Assembly (NCBI GenBank): GCA_964625525.1
Contig: CAZVEE010000007.1
Span: 4,947-68,946, forward strand
Source: CAZVEE01 sp964625525
GTDB lineage: Bacteria > Pseudomonadota > Alphaproteobacteria > JAJFIK01
Direction: 5' to 3'
DNA length: 64,000 nucleotides
This document shows positions 35,271 through 45,600 of the stretch, piece by piece. The notes under the pieces are model-generated. The model ran no database searches. It worked only from the letters and a program-made list of their open reading frames with translations, and had not been told where the DNA came from. Position numbers and translations under genes: made by a program. How positions within the stretch are numbered: the stretch's first letter is position 1; every line of letters begins with the position of its first letter.

Positions 35271-36632
35271 GTGACGACCGATACCCCGACGCTTCTAAGA
35301 CATGCCGCTGGCTATGCCCTTGAGTATCTGGACGGCATTAATGATCGCCCTGTTTTTCCGGATGCGGACGCCATCGCGGCCCTGCACACTCTGGGCGGCC
35401 CCGTCCCGGAGAGCCCGGAAGATTCGGCAACCGTGCTGGAAGCCCTGCACCGGGTCGCCTCGCCCGCGACCGCCGCGTCCACAAGCGGCCGCTATTTCGG
35501 CTTCGTCGTCGGCGGTACCTTGCCGGTGACCATCGGCGCGCATTGGCTCGCCACGGCCTGGGATCAGAACGCGGGGGGCTGGACCGTTTCCCCGCTCGGA
35601 GCGGAAATGGAGATCATCGCCGCCGGCTGGCTGCTGGATTTGATGGACCTGCCGCGCGATGCGGCCGTGGGCTTTGTGACCGGCGCGACGATGGCGGGCT
35701 TTTCCGCGCTTGCCGCCGCCCGCGCCGCCGTGCTCGGCCGTCAGGGCTGGTCCGTGCGCGAGCAAGGCCTGCGCATGGCTCCGCCCGTGCGCATCGTCAC
35801 CGGGGCAGAGGCCCACACGACCATTCACAAGGCCCTGCGCATGCTCGGCTTTGGCACACAGGAAGTGGAGATCGTGCCCACGGATGCCCAAGGCGCCATG
35901 CGCGCCGATGCGCTCCCGGCGCTTGACGAGACCACGATCCTTATTCTCCAGGCCGGCAATATCAACTCCGGCGCCTGTGATCCGTTTACGGACATCATTC
36001 CCAAGGCGCGCGCCGCGGGAGCCTGGGTCCATGTGGACGGGGCTTTCGGGCTGTGGGGCCGCGCCGCGCCCGCTGTCGCCGAGCATTTGCGAGGGGTGGA
36101 GATGGCGGATTCCTGGTCCGTGGACGCCCATAAATGGCTCAACGTGCCCTATGACTCCGCCGTCTACATCTGCCGCGATCACGAGGCCGTGCGTCAGGCA
36201 TTTACGGCCGATGCGGCCTATCTCATGCGCAGCGACCGGCGCGAGCCATCGAACCTGACGCCGGAGCTGTCGCGCCGGGCCCGAGCGGTGGAGATCTGGG
36301 CCGCCATTCGCGCCCTGGGGCGCGCCGGGATCGCGCAGATGGTCGAGCGCTGTTGTGCCCATGCGCGCACATTTGCCCATGAATTGGGCTCGGCCGGGTT
36401 TGAGATCATGAACGAGGTGTGCCTGAACCAGGTCTGCCTGCGCTATCGCGATGACGAAACCACGCTCGCGATCATGGAAGCGGTGCAGCGGGACGGCACA
36501 TGCTGGCTCGGCCCCACAGTCTGGCAAGGACGCAAGGCCTTCCGCATTTCGGTCTCGAATTGGGCGACCACGGAGGAAGATGTTGCGGCGACAGTGGCCG
36601 TGCTCGTGGCGGCCGCGCGTCGGTTCGGCTGA
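35271..36632 (+). CDS. Group II PLP-dependent decarboxylase
   Basis: A 453-residue fold-type I PLP enzyme of the glutamate/aromatic amino-acid decarboxylase family. Seen: GRYFGFVVGGTLP (73-85), PLP-stacking His182 in AEAHTTIHKALRMLG, Asp256 in WVHVDGAFG, and the Schiff-base lysine Lys288 in SVDAHKWLNVPYD. Homologues are variously annotated as aspartate aminotransferase-family, tyrosine or aromatic decarboxylases; the amino-acid substrate cannot be assigned. GTG start at 35271 chosen because homologous sequence starts soon after and an AAGAGA lies upstream; GTG at 35244 is an alternative. Downstream of the biotin carrier; converges with the FAD oxidase, stops 3 bp apart. Confidence 0.85.
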   Translation: MTTDTPTLLRHAAGYALEYLDGINDRPVFPDADAIAALHTLGGPVPESPEDSATVLEALHRVASPATAASTSGRYFGFVVGGTLPVTIGAHWLATAWDQNAGGWTVSPLGAEMEIIAAGWLLDLMDLPRDAAVGFVTGATMAGFSALAAARAAVLGRQGWSVREQGLRMAPPVRIVTGAEAHTTIHKALRMLGFGTQEVEIVPTDAQGAMRADALPALDETTILILQAGNINSGACDPFTDIIPKARAAGAWVHVDGAFGLWGRAAPAVAEHLRGVEMADSWSVDAHKWLNVPYDSAVYICRDHEAVRQAFTADAAYLMRSDRREPSNLTPELSRRARAVEIWAAIRALGRAGIAQMVERCCAHARTFAHELGSAGFEIMNEVCLNQVCLRYRDDETTLAIMEAVQRDGTCWLGPTVWQGRKAFRISVSNWATTEEDVAATVAVLVAAARRFG

Positions 36633-36635
36633 CGC

Positions 36636-37952
36636 TCAGCCCTCGAACACCGTGCGCAAGTGATCGTTGAGCAGAACGCCTTTGGGATCAAGCGTGCGGC
36701 GCACCCGCTGAAACGCGTCCCAGCGCGGATAGAGCGGGCGCAACTCCTTGGCCGTCAGGCCGTGAAGCTTGCCCCAGTGAGGGCGCGCGCCAAAGCGCGA
36801 GAACACGCTTTCGGCCACGTCAAACAGGGGCTTGGGCGATTGGCGATAATAGCGGTGGACCGAAATCGACACACGGTCGCCGCCTTCAAACGGGCTCAGC
36901 CAGATGTCATCCGCGCCCACGAGGCGGAACTCAAGCGGCATGCCCACCACCACGCCCGCCTTGCGGATCGCGGCCACCACCTCACGCAGGCAGTTCGCGC
37001 CATCGGCGGCCGGCACGGAGTATTCCATTTCGTTGAAGCGCAGATTGCGCTGGCTCGGGAACGCTTCATGGCTCCAGCGTGCGGGCGTCTCCGGCTCTGC
37101 GTCCAGCGCCTGGGCGGTCAATTTGGTGAAATGGCGGTTGGCCCACGGGGCCAGGAACGGCAGCCAGCGCAGCATTTCCAGGAACCAGGCGCCCAGTTCC
37201 TCCTCCCGGCTCAGCGCGTCGCTGTGGGCCTGCGCGCCTGTGGCGCCGGTCGGCTCCGGGATCACCTCATCCGTTTCCTGGAGCGCTTTGCAGATCAGCT
37301 TATCCGCATAGGCATACCACCAGAATTCAAAGTGCCGATAGGTCGCGAAATACTCGTCGAGGCGCTCAAGCCCCTCGTCCGCATCCACGACCCACAGTTT
37401 TTCCTTCAGCTTATAGGCCGGCCGGCATTGCAGGGTGATTTCCGAGAGGATCCCCAGCGCGCCGAGGGAAACCCGAGCCGCGTCGAAAATCTCCGGATAC
37501 TGATGTCGATTGCAGTCGATCACGTCTCCGCCGGCGGTCACCAGGCGCAAACCGATAACGGAGCTGGACAGCGAGCCCAGCCCGCGGCCCGTGCCATGAG
37601 TGCCCGTGGAGACCGCGCCCGCGAGGGTTTGACGATCAATATCACCCTGATTGATCAGGCTCAGGCCGCGGTCATAGAGCGGCTGGCCCATGGTATGGAT
37701 TTTCGTACCGGCGCGGATGGTGGCCGTCATCGCCGCCGGGTCGTGATCCACGATCCCTGCAAGATGATCGAGCGAAACCAGCGTTCCGTCGGTGGCGCAA
37801 ACGGGCGTGAACGAATGGCCGGAGCCCGCAGGACGCACCGGACCGGCCGCCCCCTTCATCAGGGCTACCAGCTCCGCTTCGTCCCGCGGCGCAGCCATCT
37901 GGTCAGGCTGGGCTTTCACCCCCCCAGACCAGTTGCTCCACGCCTGCGCCAT
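36636..37952 (-). CDS. FAD-linked oxidase (sugar-1,4-lactone oxidase type)
   Basis: A 438-residue oxidoreductase of the vanillyl-alcohol-oxidase family, ALO subgroup, acting on aldonolactones or alditols and reducing oxygen or cytochrome. Seen: N-terminal FAD domain with WSNWSGG (5-11), RPAGSGHSFTP (about 39-49, where the His is the covalent FAD attachment site in ALO-type enzymes) and the pyrophosphate-binding SLINQGDIDRQTLAGAVSTGTHGTG segment (landmarks QGDIDRQ and STGTHGTG); the C-terminus has HWGKLHGL and FDPKGVLLNDHL-type sequences (here LDPKGVLLNDHL). The ATG at 37952 is preceded by GAGGGGG; the longer frame has no family sequence. Monocistronic. Confidence 0.88.
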   Translation of the reverse strand: MAQAWSNWSGGVKAQPDQMAAPRDEAELVALMKGAAGPVRPAGSGHSFTPVCATDGTLVSLDHLAGIVDHDPAAMTATIRAGTKIHTMGQPLYDRGLSLINQGDIDRQTLAGAVSTGTHGTGRGLGSLSSSVIGLRLVTAGGDVIDCNRHQYPEIFDAARVSLGALGILSEITLQCRPAYKLKEKLWVVDADEGLERLDEYFATYRHFEFWWYAYADKLICKALQETDEVIPEPTGATGAQAHSDALSREEELGAWFLEMLRWLPFLAPWANRHFTKLTAQALDAEPETPARWSHEAFPSQRNLRFNEMEYSVPAADGANCLREVVAAIRKAGVVVGMPLEFRLVGADDIWLSPFEGGDRVSISVHRYYRQSPKPLFDVAESVFSRFGARPHWGKLHGLTAKELRPLYPRWDAFQRVRRTLDPKGVLLNDHLRTVFEG

Positions 37953-38493
37953 CTTGCTCGGCCCCCTCTGGTTCCTGCCGTATGCAACCCGATCCCAACT
38001 TGACGTTGGGTAAGGCATTCTCTGCTGTCCCAGCACAGGATGCAAAGTCTTTCTGAACCAATTTAAAGTGCCGATATGGACGTTTCCGAGATTTGTCGTG
38101 CCGCACTGCAATAAGACAGTTTGTCAGTCAATATATTCTCGACTATAGGCCTCAGAGACACTCTCGCCATGACGGTAAATAAAAAACGGAATAGCGCTAT
38201 TTTTTTGATTTTTTTTGATAAAAACTCGTGAAACGGATGATCATTATTATTCTAAGCTACACTCTACTTTGCCTTTTGCCTATCCATTGCTGTAGAAGGT
38301 GCCGAGGCCGACCTTTCGCGCGAAATTCGTCTATACGGTTTTTTGCATCGCGTTGTGTCGGCGCGGATTGACGGCTTTGCGACAATGGCCGCGCAAAATG
38401 CCGCGGCATCACCCAATGCCACGGCAATCGCTTAATTGACCTATTGTCAGTGCATAGCGGGCATGTCTGAGGCGTTCTCAGACGCGCCTTGCC
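37953..38493. other. 541-bp AT-rich intergenic region
   Basis: No gene seen. The middle (38160-38290) is clearly AT-richer than the surroundings, with runs of T at 38200-38217. It contains a perfect 12-bp palindrome AATAGCGCTATT (38190-38201) flanked by A and T runs, and two 10-bp palindromes TGCCGCGGCA (38399-38408) and TGCCACGGCA (38417-38426, one mismatch) 18 bp apart, which could be a repressor operator. A GTCTGAG/CTCAGAC hairpin near 38465 follows the stop of the hydrolase gene but has no T-tract. The promoter of the FAD oxidase (minus strand) must lie here. Confidence 0.6.
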
Positions 38494-39858
38494 TTACTCC
38501 GGGGCCGCCGGCACGCCGCCTGCCTGCTCCGTCAGCCACCGCACGGCAAGCGTGTAGAAAGCCTCGCTGCGCTCGCCCTGAAAAGCGTTCTCGAAGCTGG
38601 CCTCCAGGCTCTCATGCGTGGTGAAGCCGTGATCCATCCCATCCAGGATCACAAACTCCCCCGTGCCGCCGCCATGGCGCGCCACCAGGCGCGGGATCAC
38701 GGCGTGATCGGCTTGTGAGGCCACCCAGTCATATTCGCCGTGCACGGACAGAACATTTCCCGCGAAGGCACCCCACGCCGTCGCCAACGCCTGGTTGTCC
38801 AACTCTTGGTGGAAGCTGTAATGGCGCCCGGCGAACCGATCGAGATCCTCCCCCAGAATCGGGCGCAGCGCCGCCACCGTATCCGGGTCCTCCGCCGCGA
38901 TCTGGGCCGGTGTGCGCTCCAAGATCAGCATCAGTGCGAAGTATCGCCGCCACAGGCGCATGGTGGTGTCGATCTGGGCGGGATCCTGACCTTGCATCAG
39001 CCAGCGTTCGCGGAAGTTGTTCACTGTGTATTCGAACCAAGGCTGCACGCCGGTACCAAAGGTGATAATCCCCGCCAGCGGATGCGCCTCGGCCACTAGC
39101 GGCGCCTGAATGCCGCCCATGGAAATGCCGATGGCGTAGACCCGCTCCGGGTCCACGTCGCGGCGCGCCTTGAACCCTCCCAAGGCGGCGGTGAAGGCGT
39201 CGACTTCGCGGGTAAAGCCGCCATCGGCGCACGGCATGCCCTCGGAGTCGCCCACACCGGGCTTGTCGGCACGCAGCACCGCGAACCCGGCCGCGTTGAG
39301 ACGGCTCACCAATTGCGAATAAGGATGATTCTCGTTCTGGAGCGTTTCGATCGTTGAACAAGGAATCCCTTGGAGAATGAACACACCCGGCCGGCGCCGG
39401 CGCGTCGCCAAGGGACTCTCGTCCGGCACGGTCGTAATGGTGCGGATCCGCAGCCCATCGCCAAACGGGGCAGCGCCGTAAATGACCTGCGCTCCCTCCA
39501 GGGTCTCCCGCGGCCGCTCCACCGGCGTCAGTGTCACCGAAACCGGCTCTCCGGCCCGCTCCACGCGGAGGGTGACCGCGATTCCCGCTTTCAAACGGCC
39601 GGCCACGGTGCCAAAGCTCGGCCAATCCGTCACCGGCGTCTCGTCAATAGACAGGATCACGTCGCCGGCCTCGAGACCGGCTGCTGCCCCAGGCCCCTCG
39701 GGCATGAGATCACGCACGACCACCCGCCCGTCGTCATCGGCGGCGGCCTGGAGACCCAGCACACCCTGGCGCGGCAGAGCATCCTGCGCCCAAGCTGGTG
39801 TCGTCGCCAGCAGTCCGGCCACCAGCATCAAAAACCCTAAGATCCGGCCTGGGTTCAT
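38494..39858 (-). CDS. Secreted PDZ-alpha/beta hydrolase fusion
   Basis: A 454-residue exported protein: signal peptide ending TTPAWAQ (about residue 25), a PDZ domain (about 30-112, with GLEAGDVILSIDETPVTDW as the carboxylate-loop half), then an alpha/beta hydrolase domain with oxyanion-side FILQGIPC, the nucleophile elbow GISMGG (Ser246), acid residue probably in VHGEYDWV and catalytic His in DGMDHGFT. The hydrolase part resembles the dienelactone/acyl-peptidase esterases; PDZ domains bind protein C-termini, so the pair suggests a periplasmic esterase or peptidase directed to protein tails. GGAGGAAAC lies before the ATG at 39858. Monocistronic and divergent from the RND operon. Confidence 0.85.
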   Translation of the reverse strand: MNPGRILGFLMLVAGLLATTPAWAQDALPRQGVLGLQAAADDDGRVVVRDLMPEGPGAAAGLEAGDVILSIDETPVTDWPSFGTVAGRLKAGIAVTLRVERAGEPVSVTLTPVERPRETLEGAQVIYGAAPFGDGLRIRTITTVPDESPLATRRRRPGVFILQGIPCSTIETLQNENHPYSQLVSRLNAAGFAVLRADKPGVGDSEGMPCADGGFTREVDAFTAALGGFKARRDVDPERVYAIGISMGGIQAPLVAEAHPLAGIITFGTGVQPWFEYTVNNFRERWLMQGQDPAQIDTTMRLWRRYFALMLILERTPAQIAAEDPDTVAALRPILGEDLDRFAGRHYSFHQELDNQALATAWGAFAGNVLSVHGEYDWVASQADHAVIPRLVARHGGGTGEFVILDGMDHGFTTHESLEASFENAFQGERSEAFYTLAVRWLTEQAGGVPAAPE

Positions 39859-40024
39859 TATTGTTTCCTCCACTCCGCACGCAAAAGGCGCAAGCCGCCC
39901 ACGGGCTACCGTCAGGGCTGCGGTGCATCAACCGGTCCCTGAGGATTTGCTATCGACCATGACGCCATCAAGGTATTGTGTCGCACAATAGGACAAACAA
40001 GGTTTAAGGGATCGACCCTTGGCG

Positions 40025-41485
40025 ATGGGGATGGCAATCGGACGCGCGTGGCGTGGCCGAAATATAGGGGTTTTGCTTCTCGGCCTCGTGGGTCTGGGCT
40101 TAAGCGCCTGCGCGCGTATTCCTGGTCCCGAAGACGGCCCGGCGGCAGTGCCGGTCACGCCGGCCTTGTGGGTTGCCGATTCGATTTCCAGCCAGAATGA
40201 GGTGAGTGCCAACTGGCTCGCCAGCTTCCGCGATCCCCAACTCAATATCTTGGTCGCTGAAGCGCTGCGCTACAACAATTCCCTGGCGCAAGCGGAAGCG
40301 CGCCTGGCAGCGGCCCGCGCCAGCGCCCGCTCCGTGCGCAGCGGTTTGTTCCCAACCCTTGATGGGACGGCCAACGCCACAGGCAGCCGGACCGTGGTGC
40401 CTCAGGCCGTCGGTGCCGATGCCAACACGACCACCACCCTCTCAGTCGGCCTTCAGACCTCGTGGGAAATCGATATCTGGGGCCGGGTGCGCAATCGCGT
40501 CGGCGCGGCGCAGGCCGACGCGGATGCCAGCGCCAGCGATGTTGCCGCCGCGCGGCTGTCCTTAGCCGCCAGTACGGCACAAGCGTGGTTCGCTCTGATC
40601 GAAGCGCGCGTGCAGACGGAAATCGCGCAAGAAGATGTGGAGAACCGCGAGGGCAGCTTGCGGCTCATCCAGCGCCGCTTTGCGAGCGGCCTGTCGGGCA
40701 GTCTGGATCTGCGGCTGGCCCGCTCGGACCTGGCCACTCGGCGCGCGGCGCTGGAAAGCCGGGCGCAGGTGGAAAAAGAAACGGCACGGGCGCTGGAAAT
40801 CCTGCTGGGACGTTATCCGGCCGCCGCTCTGGGCTATGACCACGCGCTGCCGCCCCTACCGCCCTTGCCGGGCACCGGCGCGCCCGCTGAGCTGCTGACC
40901 CGACGGCCGGATATTCAAGCGGCCGAACGCCGGCTGGAAGCCGCCGGCCTGCGCGCCCATGATGCGCGCAAGGCGCTGCTGCCGCGCATCACGCTGACGG
41001 GGAACGCCACATCCACCGATACCGCCTTTGCAGAGCTGTTCGACCTGGAGCAGCTCGCAGGCAATCTGATTGCGGGCCTGGTGCAGCCGATCTTCCGGGG
41101 CGGCCAAGTCTTGGCCGACGCAGAGGCCGCACGGGCCCGGGCAGAGGAAGCGGTCTATTTCTATGTTCAGACCGTGCTGACGGCGTTCGAAGAAGCGGAA
41201 AACGCGCTCGCGGCCGAAGCCCGGCTCACCGCCCGGCTGACGGCGCTGGCCATGTCTTATGAAGAGGCCCTGGCCGCGGAAGAGCTGACCCAGCGCGATT
41301 ACCGCCAGGGCTTGACCACGATTTTCAACCTGCTTGACGCCCAGGCTCGCCGTTTCAGCGCCCAAAGCGCGCTGGCGGCGGCCGAGCGCGAGCGGCTCAC
41401 CAATCGGGTGCGTTTGCACCTGGCCATCGCCGGCCCCTTCGCGCCCGGCGTCGAGGCCCCGACCCGGAGTGACCAGCGCCCATGA
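40025..41485 (+). CDS. RND efflux outer-membrane lipoprotein (NodT/OprM family)
   Basis: A 486-residue outer-membrane channel of the NodT/OprM family: lipoprotein signal peptide with lipobox LSAC (cleavage before Cys near residue 28), then two OEP repeats, including WLASFRDPQLNILVAEALRYNNSLAQAEARL (start of repeat 1; landmark FRDPQLN) and LLTRRPDIQAAERRLEAA (start of repeat 2, about residue 290). It forms the exit duct of the RND pump encoded next. The ATG at 40025 follows AAGGGA; stop overlaps the adaptor start by 4 bp. Confidence 0.93.
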   Translation: MGMAIGRAWRGRNIGVLLLGLVGLGLSACARIPGPEDGPAAVPVTPALWVADSISSQNEVSANWLASFRDPQLNILVAEALRYNNSLAQAEARLAAARASARSVRSGLFPTLDGTANATGSRTVVPQAVGADANTTTTLSVGLQTSWEIDIWGRVRNRVGAAQADADASASDVAAARLSLAASTAQAWFALIEARVQTEIAQEDVENREGSLRLIQRRFASGLSGSLDLRLARSDLATRRAALESRAQVEKETARALEILLGRYPAAALGYDHALPPLPPLPGTGAPAELLTRRPDIQAAERRLEAAGLRAHDARKALLPRITLTGNATSTDTAFAELFDLEQLAGNLIAGLVQPIFRGGQVLADAEAARARAEEAVYFYVQTVLTAFEEAENALAAEARLTARLTALAMSYEEALAAEELTQRDYRQGLTTIFNLLDAQARRFSAQSALAAAERERLTNRVRLHLAIAGPFAPGVEAPTRSDQRP

Positions 41486-42690
41486 GCATGACCATGAGAC
41501 GCATCCTATATATTTTCGCGCCCATCGGGATGATCGTGCTGACAATCGTCGCGATCTCCATCCTGAACGCAGCCGCACCAGAGGCTGAACGCAGCGAGCC
41601 GGAAGTAGAGCCCCTCCAGGTCTTCGCCGAGCCGGTGCAGCGGATCCGGCTGGTTCCGCGCATTCGCACCCAAGGCGAGGCCCAGGCTCGCACAGAAATC
41701 GACCTGATTTCGCAGGTGGCGGGCCGGGTCGTCGCGGTGGCGCCCGGCTTCGTGGAAGGCGGCAGTTTCCTCAAAGACGAAGCGCTGGTGACCATCGATG
41801 ATCGCGATTTCGAGTTGGCGGTGGTACGCGCCCGGGCCCGCGTGGCCGAGGCACGCCAGGCGCTGACCCGGGAAAGCGCGGAAGCGGAAATGGCGCGCCA
41901 GGACTGGGCGGAACTCGGCGAAGGGGAAGCCTCTCCCCTAACCTTGCGTGAGCCGCAGCTGGCCCAGGCTCGCGCGGCACTGGAAGCGGCCCAGGCCGAT
42001 CTGGCGGAGGCTGACCTGAACTTAGCGCGCACGCGCATCTCGGTGCCTTTCGATGGCCGGGTACGGAGCAAAAGCGCTGATCTCGGACAATATGTGACGC
42101 CGGGCAATCCGCTGGGCCGGGTGTTCTCCACCGATATTGTCGAAATCCGCTTGCCGCTGACGGATCGGGAGCTGGGTATTCTGAGGCTGCCCGTCGGCTA
42201 TAACCCGCCGCCGGGTGAAGGCCGCCCGGTGGATCTGAGCGCACGCATCGGTGGGAGCGAGCACCATTGGCAAGGGCGGTTGGTACGCACCGATAGCGCC
42301 ATCGACACCACCTCGCGGGTGCTGTTTTGCGTCGTAGAAGTGCAGGACCCGTATGGCGCAGCAGCTGACGATGGCGTGCCGCTTCCAGTCGGTTTGTTTG
42401 TGACCGCGGACATCCCGGGCGCTCCACTGGATGACGCCCTGGTGGTACCGCGCGCGGCCCTGCGCTCAGGCGAGCGCATCTACGTGATCACCAATGAGGG
42501 CAAGCTCGATATCCGCGCGGTGGATGTGGCCTTGACTGATGTGGACCAGGCGGTCATCCGCTCCGGTGTTACGGCCGGGGAAATTGTTGTCACCTCGCCC
42601 ATCCTGGCACCAGTCGCGGGCATGCCGCTGGTGGCCATCGGCGCGGCCGGCACCGCCTCAGAGCCGTCCCAGAGCGGAGATCCCACATGA
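41482..42690 (+). CDS. RND efflux periplasmic adaptor (HlyD/AcrA family)
   Basis: A 402-residue membrane-fusion protein with an N-terminal anchor (ILYIFAPIGMIVLTIVAISIL), a lipoyl half-domain (EIDLISQVAGRVVAVAPGFVEGG, about 70-92), a Glu/Ala-rich alpha-helical hairpin (about 115-180), the second lipoyl half ARTRISVPFDGRV (about 179-191) and a beta-barrel/membrane-proximal C-terminus (VPRAALRSGERIYV). Bridges the pump and outer-membrane channel. ATGA overlap with the upstream gene and with the pump gene downstream. Confidence 0.94.
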   Translation: MSMTMRRILYIFAPIGMIVLTIVAISILNAAAPEAERSEPEVEPLQVFAEPVQRIRLVPRIRTQGEAQARTEIDLISQVAGRVVAVAPGFVEGGSFLKDEALVTIDDRDFELAVVRARARVAEARQALTRESAEAEMARQDWAELGEGEASPLTLREPQLAQARAALEAAQADLAEADLNLARTRISVPFDGRVRSKSADLGQYVTPGNPLGRVFSTDIVEIRLPLTDRELGILRLPVGYNPPPGEGRPVDLSARIGGSEHHWQGRLVRTDSAIDTTSRVLFCVVEVQDPYGAAADDGVPLPVGLFVTADIPGAPLDDALVVPRAALRSGERIYVITNEGKLDIRAVDVALTDVDQAVIRSGVTAGEIVVTSPILAPVAGMPLVAIGAAGTASEPSQSGDPT

Positions 42691-45600
42691 GCAGCAGCCC
42701 CGCGCCCATCACCGGAGGCCTGATCGCTTGGTGGGCCCGCAATCCGGTGGCCGCCAATCTGCTCATGGTTGGCATTCTGATTGCCGGCATGCTGAGCTTT
42801 CAGCGCATGGAGCGGGAAGTGTTCCCGGTCATCCAGCTCAATTGGGTGGAGGTGTCCATCCCTTGGCCGGGCGCCGCGCCGCAAGAAGTGGAAGAGCAGA
42901 TCATCTTGCGGGTCGAAGAAGCGCTCGTCGATCTGGACAATATCGAGCGGCTGCGCTCCACCGCGTCTGAGGGCTTTGGCGTCGTCTTCATCGAGGCCAA
43001 TCCCAGCATCGACATTGCTGATTTCATCAACAAGGTCCAATTGCGGGTCAATGGTATTGCCTCGCTGCCGAGCCAGATTGAGCCCCCCCGCGTGCGTGAA
43101 ATTCTCACCCGGCAAGAGTTGATCCGCCTCGCCGTCCATGCAGACCGGGACCTCCTCGGCGACGGGATCGGCGCGGAACGCATGCTCAAGCGTGAGGCGG
43201 AACGCATTCGCGATGAGGTGGCGCTGCTGCCCGGCGCATCCATTGTGGACCTGTTCGGAACGCGCAACGAAGAGGTCTCCATCGAACTGTCGGAAGAGGC
43301 CATGCGCCGATATGGCCTGACCTTCGATGACGTCGCGCGGGCGGTGCGCAACAGCTCGGTAAACTTGTCGTCCGGCTCGGTCCGCACGGCCACGGGCGAT
43401 GTGCAGTTGCGCGCCCGCAACCTTGCCGATACGCGGCAAGATTTCGAGCAAATCATCGTTCGCCAAAGCCCGGATGGCGCCGTCATTCGCGTCGGCGACG
43501 TGGCCACGGTGATCGACGGTTTTGAGGATGTGAACCTCAACGCCACCTTCAACGGCGAGCCGGCGGTGCTGGTGCAGGTCCTCACCACCGAGCGCATGAA
43601 TGTGGTAAACACCTCGGAATCTGTCTTGGGCTGGCTTGAGACCGCGCGCGAGGATCTGCCACCGGGGGTCTCTCTCTCGCTCGTCTATGATGAATCCGCG
43701 ATCTACTACAATCGGATGAACACGATCAGCACCGCCGCCGGCCTCGGCTTGATCCTGGTGTTCATCGTGCTGATTTTGTTCCTGCGCCCCACCGTGGCCA
43801 TCTGGGTGACCATTGGCATCGCCACGGCCTTTGCCGGCGCGTTCATCTTCCTGCCGTCTAATGATGTCTCGCTGAACGTGTTGTCGCTGTTCGCGTTTCT
43901 GCTCGTCATTGGGATCGTGGTGGACGACGCCATCATTGTCGGCGAGATGATCCACTCGCGCGTGGAAAAGGGCGATCCAGGGATCGACGCGGCCATTCTG
44001 GGCACGCAATTGGTGGTCAAGCCAGTGGTCTTCGCCGTGGTCACGACCATGATCGCGTTCGCGCCGTGGCTGTTCCTGGAAGGCGTTCAGGTGCAGTTCA
44101 CCCGCCAATTGTCACTGATCATCATCTTTGCGCTGACCTTTTCGCTGATTGAGTCACTGTTGATCCTGCCCGCGCACCTGGCGAACATGGAGCCCGAGCG
44201 CCGGTCGGGCCGCTTCGCACGCATTCAAAGCCGCATCGCCGACAGTATGCTTTGGGTGGCGCACACCCTGTATCGGCCCGTCGTGGTGTTCTGCGTGCGC
44301 TGGCGCTACTTCACCACGTCGGTGTTCTTCTTCTTCATTGCCATCAGTTTCACACTGGTCATGAATGGCATCGTGAAATTCTCCTTCTCGCCAGAAATTG
44401 AGAGCGAGCAGATTTCCATCGATGTGGATCTGCCGGAAGGCACGCCCTATGCCCGGACGCTGGAAATCCTGGCGCAGCTGCAACGGGGCCAGGAAGCGTT
44501 CGAGAACCAGCTGAACACCGAACGCGGCGAAGACGCCGCACCGGTGATCGAGAACTGGTACACCCGCGCGCGCGACGGCAATGTGCTTGCGCTGGTGCAG
44601 CTGACGCCGCCGGAAATCCGCAACATGTCAGCCCGCGAAGCCGCCCAGCGACTGCGCGATATGATCGGCGACATTCCCGACGCGGAAAATGTCGAGGTGA
44701 ACTACACGTTCAATGATCCCGATACGGGCATCGAATTCGCCATCAGCCATCCGGATCTGGATATTCTCCAAGCGGCGGTGGAAGACCTAAAAGATCATCT
44801 GCGCAGCTATGAAGCGCTGTTCGATGTGCGTGACAATCTGAACAGCACGGTGGACGAAATCCGCCTGACACTGAAGCCCGGCGCGGAACAGCTCGGGGTT
44901 ACTCTGGGCGAAGTGACCCGGCAGGTGCGCCAAGCCTATTTCGGCGAAGAACTCCAGCGCCTGCCCCGCGAGGACGGCGACGTGCGGGTTTATGTGCGCT
45001 ACCCGGTCGAAGCGCGGCGCACGCTCCAGAGCCTGGAAGACTTCCGTGTCCGCACAGCAGACGGGCGGGAAGTGCCGCTGTTCTCGATTGCCGATGTGGA
45101 GTTCGCGCCTGGTTTGAGCCGGATCAATCGCCGGGAACGCCAGCGTTCGGCCGTGGTGAGCGCAGAGCTGCGCGACGATGTGCGCGGCACCATCATGGAA
45201 GATTTGGAAGAGAACTATTTCCCGGAATGGGAACTGCGCTATCCCGGTGTCAATCGCGGGGCGATCGGCTCGGCGGAGGGTGAAGCGGATTTTATTTCGG
45301 AGATCTCGGCGCTCTATACGGTGGCGTTCCTGGCCATGTACGCCATGCTCGCCATTGCGTTCGGCTCCTATTATCAGCCGCTGTTGATCATGACGGCGAT
45401 CCCCTTTGGCTTTATGGGCGCGGTCTATGGGCACCTCATGTTCGGGGTCACCATGGCGCTCTTTTCCTATTTCGGGATCGCGGCGGCGGCCGGGGTGGTG
45501 GTGAACGACAATCTGGTGCTTGTGGACTCAGTCAATCGCATGATTGAAGAGGGCAAGGGCGTCTTTGAGTCCCTGGTGGACTCTGGGGTGTCGCGCTTCC

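Noticed and set aside
38465..38482. Intrinsic terminator for the PDZ-hydrolase gene
   Set aside because: The GTCTGAG/CTCAGAC stem is perfect but has no T-tract on the minus strand, so a rho-independent terminator cannot be claimed.
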